Shown here in pieces: positions 11,076 to 20,164 of a DNA stretch of 64,000 bases; the stretch's first letter is position 1, and every line of letters begins with the position of its first letter. Where the stretch lies: contig NC_134520.1 of NCBI RefSeq assembly GCF_027942865.1, forward strand, positions 35,846,688 through 35,910,687, in the 5' to 3' direction. The notes beneath the pieces were generated by a model. The model saw only the letters and a list, made by a program, of their open reading frames with translations. It was not told the DNA's origin and ran no database searches. The position numbers and the translations under genes were made by a program. Source of the stretch: Odontesthes bonariensis (taxonomy: Eukaryota; Chordata; Actinopteri; Atheriniformes; Atherinopsidae).

Positions 11076-11537
11076 CAGACTTTTACAAAATAAAAGCCTG
11101 TGAGCAATAGACTTTTACAAAATAAAAGCCTGTGAGCAGCAGACTTTTACAAAATAAAAGCCTGTGAGCAGCAGACTTTTACAAAATAAAAGCCTGTGAG
11201 CAGCAGACTTTTACAAAATAAAAGCCTGTGAGCAATAGACTTTTACAAAATAAAAGCCTGTGAGCAGCAGACTTTTACAAAATAAAAGCCTGTGAGCAGC
11301 AGACTTTTACAAAATAAAAGCCTGTGAGCAGCAAACTTTTACAAAATAAAAGCCTGTGAGCAATAGACTTTTACAAAATAAAAGCCTGTGAGCAGCAGAC
11401 TTTTACAAAATAAAAGCCTGTGAGCAATAGACTTTTACAAAATAAAAGCCTGTGAGCAGCAGACTTTTACAAAATAAGATCCTGTGAGCAACAGACTTTT
11501 ACAAAATAAAAGCCTGTGAGCAGCAGACTTTTACAAT
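11076..11537. repeat. 32-bp minisatellite inside hAT copy 2 (about 14 units)
   Basis: Same unit as 7078-7731. Here a 'gagcaatagac' variant alternates with runs of 'gagcagcagac', which points to amplification of multi-unit blocks. Confidence 0.95.
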
Positions 11538-11548
11538 AATAAAATAAA

Positions 11549-12957
11549 CTAGAAAGCTGCAAGCAGCTGTGAGCGGGACCGAGGTGTGCGTACGTTGGAG
11601 GTGCGCACGTTGGGCATGCGCTGGACGCCGTAGTCGCGCAGCTCTGCCCACATGCACAATAGCCTCTGCGTACGTACGAGCACATAATAACCCCAATGCG
11701 AAGGCGTTTTTGAAAATTTCTAGGGGGCGCCACTGAGCCATTTTGCTCCGTCCATACACGATACCCTTTACATACGTACGAGGTCGTCAGGGTGGACGTG
11801 TGTGCCAAGTTTCATGACTTTGCGATGATGATAAGGCTTTCAAACCACAGACGCCATCACAGGATTTTCACCACCTGGCCACGCCCACACCGTTCAGAGT
11901 TTGGAAAAGTTTCTCCATGACTCTTTCCCCCCATGTCTTAAGAGTAACCTGGCCAAGTTTGAAGCTTGTAGCATTAAATCTGTAGGAGGAGTTTGATCAA
12001 ATGCGAGGTGTGGGAAAAAAAGACGTTTGCGACCACCAGCAGGTGGCGCTGTAGGTGTTTATCACTATTTTATATGTGCGCATTCAAGCTGGGTACAGAT
12101 ATCACCGTATGAAGTTTGGGACAGATTGGATAATGTATGTGGAAGTTATAAGCGACTTAATTTTTCATGGCGAGTCATAAATTTGAGGCGTCGCCACGGC
12201 CACGCCCTTTGAGGTTTGAAAAAGTTTCTACATGATTTTACACCCCCATGTCTTAAGAGTAACCTGGCCAAGTTTCAAGGTTTTTGCATTAAATATGTAG
12301 GAGGAGTTCGATTAAATGCGAGGTGTGGAAAAAAAAAGACGTTTCCAACCACCAGCAGGTGGCGCTGTGTGTGGATATCACTATTTTATATGTGCGCGTT
12401 CAGGCTGGGTCCAGCCTTTACCGTATGAAATTTGAGACAGACTGGATAATGTATGTGGGAGTTATAAGCGACTTAATTTTTTATGGCGAGTGATGGCAAG
12501 TCATCAAACTTTGAGGCGTTGCCACGGCCACGCCCTTTAAGTTTTGAAAAAGTTTCTCCATGATCTTATCCCCCCCATGTCTTAAGAGTAACCTGGCCAA
12601 GTTTGAAGTCTGTGGCATTAAATCTGTAGGACAAGTTCGATCTTAAGCAAGGCGTGGAATCGGTCAAAAATGGCACGAAAACGCACTTTCCATCCAAAAT
12701 GGCCGCCTTCCTGTGTACGTGGGACCATGGCGGCAAGAGACTTTTTTTTGCGTCTGGGCATGATGAATGAGTGTACCGAATTTCATTGTCCTACGCGAAA
12801 CTAACCCCATTGCGGGCACCATTTTTAAGCATTGTAGGGGGCGCTACAGAGTCAATGCGCGACTCCCAAAAATATAAAGTTTAGATTCTTTCATGTCGTC
12901 GACTGGACCTTACAGATACAATAGGGTCCTTGCAGTTTCACTGCTCGGTCCCTAATA
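11549..12957. mobile_element. 1.4-kb repeat with internal 0.3-kb tandem modules, nested in hAT copy 2
   Basis: It is bounded by 'agaaagctgcaagcagctgt' at the left and 'gcagtttcactgctcggtcc' at the right, a fish repeat type I know only by its wording. Inside, a module containing 'gtcttaagagtaacctggcc', 'aagtttgaag', 'ccaccagcaggtggcgct' and 'tattttatatgtgcgc' occurs about three times (starting near 11900, 12215 and 12545). No protein domain was found in its frames. The class is uncertain; a non-autonomous DNA element is likely. Confidence 0.6.
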
Positions 12958-12965
12958 ATAAAGCA

Positions 12966-13135
12966 GGGGGGGTCCGTGGCGTAGTGGGTTGAGCAGGCGC
13001 CCCATGTACAGAGGCTATAGTCCTCGCTGCAGCTGGCCCCGTTTCGAGTCCCACATCGGACGGCCCTGTGCTGCGTGTTGTTCCCCCTTTCTGCCCCCTG
13101 CTTCCTGTCTCTCTATTTTTAAAAAATTTAATGTA
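12966..13135 (+). mobile_element. tRNA-derived SINE
   Basis: The head contains an A-box-like GTGGCGTAGTGGGTTGAG (12976-12993) and a B-box GTTTCGAGTCCC (13041-13052). These are the internal RNA polymerase III promoter blocks of tRNA genes, followed by a non-tRNA tail 'ctgcttcctgtctctct'. Related copies: 32165-32315 (-), 36783-37070 (+, interrupted), 42110-42315 (-) and 62640-62770 (+). Confidence 0.8.
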
Positions 13136-13231
13136 TCCATTTTTTTAAATAAATAAATAAACCGGCGTTAATGTGCGATAAAATATTTATCGGCGTTAAA
13201 TAATTAACGAGTTAACGCGATAATAACGAGT

Positions 13232-14021
13232 TAACTCGCCCATTTCGTACCTGAATTATAAATAAACTTTTGTGTTAAAAACTAAATAATGTCTCCGTGG
13301 CTGCGTGAGGGTTGAGGAAAATGGGTCACGTTTATGGTGTGCCTTGGTTACCCGTAACACAAATAATAAAACCTTCCAGTGATAAACAAAAGGTACAAAT
13401 ACGGCCCCTGAACCCCATCTGGTTCAGAGAGAACAGACCGGGGGATCGTTGGGGGTCTGAGGGGCTGATTGTGGGACCGCAGGTTCGGGAGGATTCCTGC
13501 AGATGCAGGAGCTCCTCTCAGGTCAGAGCTTGAACCGGCGTCACTGCTGTCAGAGAAAAGATTAAATGACTTTAAATGTTTGGTGACATCTCTATGGCAA
13601 CGCTATCAGACAGCTGATCTCCAGGATTGATCGACCTTTACGATCAGAGAGGGAATTCTCCGTGTTTTACAGTAAATCCGTCTGGAAAAAAAAAAAGGAA
13701 GCAAACATGGTGAACCGGTTAAACATTTACAGAATCGGCGCTGTTCCAGATATTACTGTCAGGGAGCAGAAAATGTTGGTTAAACATCTAGAGAAGATGG
13801 AAATGTGAGCTGAATTGGTCATTTTTGTTCTTTTTTTTTTTGGACAGCCGGGCTTTGTTCCCAGTTATGTTTTAAGAGAACTTTTAGGGCTTCACACTTG
13901 ATCAGCAGAAGTAAAAAGAGCCGATCTTACATGATGTGAAGCTGAATGTGTGTCGCCCTGCTCGTGTTGAGTGGAATAAAAGAATGAACCCGGGTGTTGT
14001 ACCTCTGCACACAGTGTCCAG
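13232..14021. other. Intergenic, no gene recognised
   Basis: A 73-codon plus-strand frame at 13312-13533 has no recognisable domain. The rest is unique-looking sequence upstream of the TENA gene that could hold its promoter and a non-coding first exon. No clear TATA box or CpG cluster stands out. Confidence 0.35.
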
Positions 14022-14410
14022 CACTGAAAAAAATGCCCCTCCAAAAATAAGTAAAAAAAAACAACAAATAAAAGACGTTTTTGCTTGAGATAAGCAAAAA
14101 ATCTGCCAATGGAACTAGTGAAAATCGGCTTGTCAAGATTTCTTGAAATAAGATGTGATATTTAGGACTTTTGAGATAAAAGTGATCTTGAAATTAGCTT
14201 AAAAACCTCTTCAAATGTCAAAAAAAGCTTGTTTCATGTGAAATATGACTCAAAACAATTTGTTTTCAAGACTTTTTCATTTAACAAGTTATTCCAGATG
14301 TATTGTATTAAAAAAAGTCCCTATATCTGGCTGAAATAGAACTTGTTAGGCAGTTGTGTCTTATATTAAGTGTAATGAGATACTCAATGAGACTTAGATT
14401 TTTTCCAATG
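14022..14410. mobile_element. MITE with CACTG-A7 termini, copy A
   Basis: It begins CACTGAAAAAAATGCCCCTC and ends GATTTTTTCCAATG, imperfect inverted termini. It is about 90% similar by eye to 16539-16955. Its right end lies about 100 bp before the first TENA coding exon. Confidence 0.7.
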
Positions 14411-14524
14411 AGGTTACTGCTGTTTATTTACGCAGCTTCTTTGATAAGCATTTCCCATAAACTCAATCTGGGCTTTTATTTAAAGCGTGCACGGCGTCCC
14501 TACTCTCTCAGGAATCTTTGTGCC

Positions 14525-15396
14525 ATGAATGTCAACGAGTGTCCCTATTACTCTCTCAGACACATCTGCGGCATGGACGTCTACGACTCGCTGTGGAACA
14601 AGAATAAGGACGTGGCCGAGCAGACGCTCAGGGCGCCGTTTGTTCAGCACATGCAGGCCGGAGACCTGCAGGCCGATGACTACACCTGCTTCATGATCCA
14701 GGACTTCAACTACCTGGTGAAGGTGACGGAGATGCTGCAGGAGATGTGCCAGAGAGGGACACTCCCCGATGACATCCAGCAGTTCATGCAAGACAGATAC
14801 AAGAGCTACAAGGAGTACGCCGTGGAAACGCTGAAGCAGTTCAACCTGAGCGTGAGAAACCGTCACTTTCATTCAGTCAACAATAGTCATTACTGCTCGT
14901 AAAGACGAGGAAGTTTGAGTTAAACATTGAAGGAAAGTCAGAATTATTGATCTGTACACTGAACACGAACTTAACCGGTTTCTTCTAAATATTCTGCTGA
15001 ACTGATTTATTGATTCATATCCAGGATCTGTAACATATCCACCCGTTACCCCCACAGGGCGTGTCGGAGATCAAAGCGATCCCCGTCATGGAGAAGTACC
15101 TGTCGGACTACGAGGCCGCCATGAACGAGCAGGAGCCCATCTTCTTCGCCGTGGCCCTCCTTCCCTGCGCCAGGCTCTGGCTGTGGCTCGCCCAAAACCT
15201 CAAGGAAAGGGAGTTCAACGCCTACTTCACCTGGAAGAAGAACAACATGGTGGGGCACCCCGAGGACCACTACAGGAAGCTGCTGGACAAGCACCTGAAG
15301 ACCCCCGAGCAGATCAGGAGGGCCGACGCCATCTTCCGCCAGCAGATGCAGAACGAGCGCGATTTCTTCATGGCTTCGTTCAAAGAGCAGAAATGA
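14525..15396 (+). CDS. TENA/THI-4 family protein (thiaminase-II-like), two coding exons
   Basis: Exons 14525-14851 (109 codons, donor CTGAGC|gtgaga) and 15058-15396 (acceptor cccacag|GGCGTG) join in phase 0 to a 221-aa protein, the usual TENA size. TENA enzymes hydrolyse aminopyrimidines or thiamine in salvage and have an all-helical, heme-oxygenase-like fold. Supporting marks: PFVQHMQAGDLQADDY, then MIQDFNYL (D60 and Y63 fit the Asp-x2-Tyr substrate pair), ALLPCARLWLWLA (C146 is a candidate for the catalytic Cys), and QNERDFF with E209 at the place of the C-terminal catalytic Glu. An acceptor-like tctctcag at 14504-14511 lies just before the ATG, implying an upstream non-coding exon. No signal peptide: likely cytosolic. 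I do not know a settled vertebrate gene symbol. Family assignment is from motif memory and should be checked with a profile search. A hAT MITE sits 35 bp after the stop. Confidence 0.72.
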
Positions 15397-15422
15397 AATC
15401 GAGTGGAAGTTTGCTCCCAGCC

Positions 15423-16122
15423 GCTGTGATCAGTGGCGATTCCAGAGTCTGTGGGGGCCCCAAGCAAAAAAATCCTAGGGGGCCCTACCGACCAGTGTTC
15501 GTCACTAAAACATCTGACACCAACGAAAAATGTACGAAATAAAACCTCTTTTTATTCCAAACATGAAAAACATTGTTATTTTTAAAATATACATGTAAAG
15601 AATAAATAAATAACTAAAAAAGACTACGTTGTCTACGTTGGCACTTGATATTCGCCTGTTGCTATTTATCCACCGGGCATAGCTGGCCATCCAATAATAA
15701 TTGTGTTCATTTAAAGATTCTTTGTGACAAGTAAAGCTGTTCATGATATCGGTTTCATAAGTATGGTTTTTATTTTCCACTAGCCTTGAATTTCCGGCGA
15801 ACGTTGCCAACAATGGCAAACCCTCTGAGGGGCTAGTTCTCCGCGAACATAGCCTACAGTGGAACTCTACGTGAGTTTGACGAAGTCAACAATGCAATTA
15901 TGGAATTATAGAACGGCATGTTAACTAGACAATCTTTGACTAAATCATTTAAATTGAACTGCTCAAAGAAAACATGCTCACCACGAACGTTCGCCACTGT
16001 TTGAGACCGTTTATAAAGTAACGAGACAATATTTGATTGGATGCACCTCAGCTCTCGGGGCCCCCTAGTGGCTCGGGGCTCCAAGCAGTTGCCTGTTGAC
16101 AAGGTGCGCCTCTGGCTGTGAT
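15423..16122. mobile_element. hAT MITE with exact 8-bp target duplication in TENA 3' end
   Basis: The element spans 15431-16114 (684 bp). Termini are CAGTGGCGATTCCAGAG at the left and the complement of CAGAGGCGCACCTT at the right, matching the hAT CAGNGGCG pattern. The 8-mer GCTGTGAT flanks both ends exactly (15423-15430 and 16115-16122). It brings an AATAAA at 15538-15543 into the transcript direction. No transposase frame is visible. Confidence 0.9.
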
Positions 16123-16160
16123 TCTGCTCTGCTTTTTATCTTGGTGTGTGTTTTATACAA

Positions 16161-16320
16161 TGGGCCTCATGCAGGAACGTTTTCCTATTTTTATTCTAAA
16201 TTTCTCACTTTTTCCGTCCTTAACTTTGTTAAAAAGTGTGTAAACGATGAATGCCACCCGTGCGCATTTAAGTGAGCGAGGATAGTAGATCTGCATACTC
16301 CACGCCCAAAGTAATCATCA
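16161..16320. mobile_element. Harbinger-like element fragment
   Basis: It begins GGGCCTCATGCAGGAACG, like the GGGGCCTCATGTACAAAG terminus at 36100-36117, and contains 'gtgtaaacgatgaatgccac' and 'gtagatctgcatactccacg', shared with 26990-27070. Confidence 0.5.
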
Positions 16321-16328
16321 TTAGAAAA

Positions 16329-17105
16329 AGTCACACTTTATTTTTGTTTATGTTTCCATGTGGGCTGTACACCACCAGGGCACAAAGATTGTCTTATGGG
16401 TCATTTTTGAACCCGTGAATTATGAAAACATTTAAACACCAGAAAAAAGTTCACTGTTTTTTTCCCCTTTCAATATAATTAATTCAGAAGTAATTACTTC
16501 ACATTTATATAATAATTTTTGTTTATGTTTCCAGGTGGACTGAAAAAAATGCCCCTCCAAAAATAAGTAAAAAAACAACAAATAAAAGACGTTTTTGCTG
16601 GAAATAAGCAAAAGAATCTGCCAATGAAACTAGGAAAAATCGGCTTGTCAAGATTTCTTGAAATAAAATGTGATATTTAGGACTTTTGAGTTAAAAGTGA
16701 TCTTGAAATTAGCTTAAAAACCTCTTCAAATGTAAAAAAAAAAAAGCTTGTTTCATATGATATGTGACTCAAAACAATTTGTTTTCAAGACTTTTTCACT
16801 TAACAAGATATTCCAGATGTATTGTCTTCAAACAAGTCCCTATATCTGGCTGAAATGGTGCTTGTTAGGCAGTTGTGTCTTATATTAAGTGTAATGAGAT
16901 ATTTTGACTAGAAATGAGACAAATATACTTGGTAAGACTTTGATTTTTTCCAGTGTGGGCTGTACACCACTAGGGTACAAAGATTGTCTTATGGGTCATT
17001 TTTGACCCGTGAATTATGAAAACATTTAAACACCAGAAAAAAGTTTTTTTCCCTTTCAATATAATTAATTCAGAAGTAATTACTTCACATTTATATAATA
17101 GCAAT
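16329..17105. repeat. Tandem duplication of about 190 bp, second unit split by MITE copy B
   Basis: 'gtgggctgtacaccac', 'attgtcttatgggtcatttt' and 'attcagaagtaattacttca' occur at about 16360-16510 and again at 16953-17095. The MITE (16539-16955) sits at the corresponding site at the start of the second unit. Confidence 0.75.
16539..16955. mobile_element. MITE with CACTG-A7 termini, copy B
   Basis: It starts ACTGAAAAAAATGCCCCTCC and ends GATTTTTTCCAGTG. Colinear with 14022-14410, with a short extra block near the right end ('gacaaatatacttggt'). Confidence 0.75.
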
Positions 17106-17430
17106 AATAAACCTTTATTATGTAAAAGAAAACTGAGAAAACAAGAAAACTGTTGGTCCAACTGACAGTTGGTTTGAGGTTAAAAAAAAAAATTGTTATC
17201 CTGAAAACTGGTGATTGTTTTTTTGTATTGTGTAACAAAAAATATATGATAAAAATGTATTGAATTGAGTTGAATAGATAAATAACAGGTGGTTTCATCA
17301 TACAAAATAGATTTTGGATTTAAAATTCAATTAAGTTGCTTTATTTTGGGGCTTTGGTAGGGCGGGGCATTTTTATTTTTATTTTTATTTTTTTATTATT
17401 TTAAACAGAATGTTAAGACCGCACAAAGGG
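17106..17430. other. AT-rich spacer, no gene
   Basis: Low-complexity A/T sequence with 'tttttatttttattttt' runs. The minus-strand frames at 16970-17161 and 17080-17301 are low-complexity by-products. Confidence 0.5.
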
Positions 17431-19700
17431 TTAAAGGGATAATTCGTGCATTAATTCGCTGTTTTGTGGACCCGGGCTGCTCTGTTTCCCTGCAGTCTGA
17501 CTGTAGGAGCTATTTGTTATTTTGTAATATTTGGCTCACTTATTATTTAGTTATCTTTTGGGGATTTAGTTTGGGGAATAAACCTTTTTTGGTCGTTTAT
17601 GATATTTAGTATCGTTTGAGTTAATTTGGGTATTTAATTCTGTTTTTATTTTGAAAGCATGTGGTAGCTGGGGCGCACTGGGAGAGTTCACTTAGATGGG
17701 CAGGCACCTGGGAGGGCAAATAGGTTTTTACCAGGGCAAGAGAGGCAGCAAAGGCCCATTGTTCTTTGTTTGTTTGCTTGTGTTTGGAGAAATAAACCTA
17801 AATAAACCAAATTTTTTGCCTGGACAATGGACTCAATTTACCTGCGTAAATTCCCTCCCATGGTGTCTCAGTGGCCGTTTGATTTCATTTAGTTTATTAT
17901 GGTTTTGACATTTTTTTTGGTTTTGATTATCGACACAAGAGGACGAACAGCCATTACACAGCCAATTACGATCTAATTCATCGTAATATTATCAAATTCA
18001 ATTAATTAAATTCCAAATTAGTCCAATTCACATAGACCCAGTTAAAAAAAAAGAAAATGTTCATAAATGATATTTCTAATATGGGGTGTCATGTCAAAAG
18101 AGGCGAACTGTCCCTTTAAGCAGGTATAGAAAATGGATGGATCTTGTTCTCACAAGCCTTGCTGGATTTTAACAGATCAATAGACGGGCCTCAACTCTGA
18201 CAATGTTTAAATCAGTTCTGTTTAGCTGTGCATATGACACCTGAAAGTATTTCATTTACGCTCTTCACTTTTAAATGAATGAATGAATTATTATTTTTTA
18301 TGTTTTGTTTTTTTTAAGTTTTTTTTTAATGATTTTATTGCCTTCTTGTGATTTTATGTAGCTGTAAAGCAAGGCAATTTTATTTATAGAGCACAATTCA
18401 TACACAAGGCAATTCAAAGTGCTTCAGAGCTACATAAAATCACAAGAAGGCAATCAAATCATTAAAAAGTAATAAATAAATAAATTAAAAAATATATATA
18501 AAAAATTTAAAAAATTTAAAAACCCATTAGAAATAATCATTGATTAATTAACTTAAAAGTGAAAAGTGCAGATAAAATACTTTCATGCACAGCTAAATAG
18601 AACTGTTTTCAGTCTGGATTTAAACATTCAAGCACTTTGAATTACCGTGTGTACGAATTGTGCTCTACAAATAAAATAGCCTTGCCTTGCCTAGATTATT
18701 TTAAAGGACTAATTCCTGCATTAATTTGCTGTTTCGTGGACCCGGGCGGCTCTGTTTCCCTGCAGTCTGACAGTGATAGGCTGACACAGATCAGATTCAG
18801 TTAACTCCAAATCTCGCTGACCCTGATTTGAAACTCTGATCTGCCTTCACTGAGGGAGTGAATATCTCTGCTCAGATTTGGAACATCAAAAAGACAAACT
18901 GACAAAGAAAAATCTGTTGAAATGAAGGTGATTAAGCTGATGTTCATGATGAAAATCAACAAACTGGCTTCTGAAGACCCTCAACTCAGTTTTATTTTTT
19001 TTAAAAGCGTCAATTACAACAAATGTCATCTCAAATTGACTCAAAGGTGGTACAATTCAAGCCAATTACCATCTAATTCATTGTAATATGAAATCAGCCC
19101 CAACTGTAAGCACTTAAAATAATAAATAATCCAGGTTAAAAACATTTCTCTTTCGGTGTGCTTATTGTTGAGTTAATATTTTTCTTTCTCCCCTCTTCTT
19201 TGATTGCTTTTAACTGTGTTTTTAATTTTCATTCTATTTGTTTTCTCTTTAAATTGCTGCTTTATGCTGTTCTTTTAAATGCCTTGTCTTTATGTAAAGC
19301 ACATTGAGTTGCCTGTGGGATGAAATGCGCTATATAAATAAAGATGCCTTGCCTAATATTATCAAATTCAATTAATTAAATTCCAAATTAGTCCAATTCA
19401 CACAGAGCCAGTTAAAAAAAAAAGAAAATGATTATAAATGATGTTGCTGACATGGGAAGTCATACAGCTTCATGTCAAAAGAGGCGAACTGTCCCTTTAA
19501 CAGATCAATAGATTGTTTTAAAGGAATAATTCGTGCATTAATTTGCTGTTTCGTGGACCCGGGCGGCTCTGTTTCCCTGCAGTCTGACAGTGAAAGCACT
19601 ATTGAACCTTATTTGCTGACACAGATCAGATTCAGTTAACTCCAAATCTCGCTGACCCTGATTTGAAGATCTGCCTTCACTGGAGGAGTGAAACGGAAAC
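17430..19700. repeat. Partial copies of the transporter upstream region (three)
   Basis: The string 'cgtgcattaattcgctgt', 'gtggacccgggc', 'ctctgtttccctgcagtctg' occurs at 17430-17505, 18697-18870 and 19515-19695. The last two also share 'acacagatcagattcagtta' and 'cgctgaccctgatttga'. Between them, 17980-18120 and 19360-19500 form another matched pair ('attaattaaattccaaatta', ending in the TTAA-element arm 'gaggcgaactgtccctttaa'). Also present are L2-like tails (18360-18440, 18640-18695, 19240-19350). The third copy abuts the CpG-rich leader of the glutamate transporter. Confidence 0.7.
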
Positions 19701-19909
19701 AACAACAGTAGCAGCAGATGCCACAACAGAGACGGAGGAGCGGGTTTTCTCCCACCTGCTTTAAGCCTCTTAGCGGCGTAAGTCTGCCGGCTGCCCGCAG
19801 CCTGCAGCCCGGCTGCGCGGCTCCCATCACTGACCCTCTAATCCTGCTGAGGAGAGGTTGGCTCGGCGGCGGCTCAGGTTTGCCAGGACGACCCCACAGC
19901 TTCCCGGGG
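19696..19909 (+). promoter_or_regulatory. CpG-rich leader of the EAAT5-like gene
   Basis: CpG dinucleotides become frequent from about 19730 through exon 1 (to about 20060), unlike the flanks, as in a CpG-island promoter. An in-frame upstream ATG at 19718 would add 64 residues, but its context is poor (C at -3, C at +4). The ATG at 19910 has G at -3 and G at +4. No TATA box is evident. Confidence 0.5.
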
Positions 19910-20164
19910 ATGGAGGAGCTTCTGCTGCCCAACGGCGAGGAGGAGGTGCGCTCCGAGCGGAGCTCCATCGCTCCCGGAGACTCGGGGGGCACGACGGCGT
20001 GGGACCGGGTCAGGTCCTCCCTCCCGGACACGGGAACGGGACACCTGGGCGCGCGGGTGAAGGATTTCTGCGTAATGAACGGGCTGTTGACGCTGTCCGT
20101 CGTTTCCGTGGTAACCGGCTGCACTTTGGGCTTCATGCTGAGGGGAACCCAAATGTCCACACAG
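19910..20164 (+). CDS. Transporter exon 1 (residues 1-85)
   Basis: Encodes a cytosolic tail beginning [13 protein letters not shown] and the first membrane helix ([20 protein letters not shown]). Donor CACACAG|gtaggg, phase 0. Confidence 0.9.

Larger units (their letters stand above)
10775..13231 (-). mobile_element. BED-finger hAT element, copy 2 (truncated, with nested inserts)
   Basis: The left part is cut inside the BED frame at about 10782 so the AACGATTAAAAT terminus is missing. To the right come a 32-bp minisatellite (11076-11537), a 1.4-kb foreign repeat (11549-12957), a tRNA-SINE (12966-13135) and finally the GCGATAAAATATTTATCGGCG subterminal block ending near 13231 in 'actcgccca', a decayed terminus. 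Confidence 0.75.

Noticed and set aside
12966..13060. Functional tRNA gene
   Set aside because: A- and B-box wording is present but the sequence does not fold as a clear cloverleaf, and it is attached to a SINE tail with several copies.
13312..13533. 73-codon plus frame upstream of the TENA gene
   Set aside because: No domain, no splice partner.
19718..19909. Upstream in-frame start of the transporter (64 extra residues)
   Set aside because: Poor start context and low-complexity, Arg/Gly/Pro-rich content; ATG at 19910 has a strong context and gives a length typical of the family.
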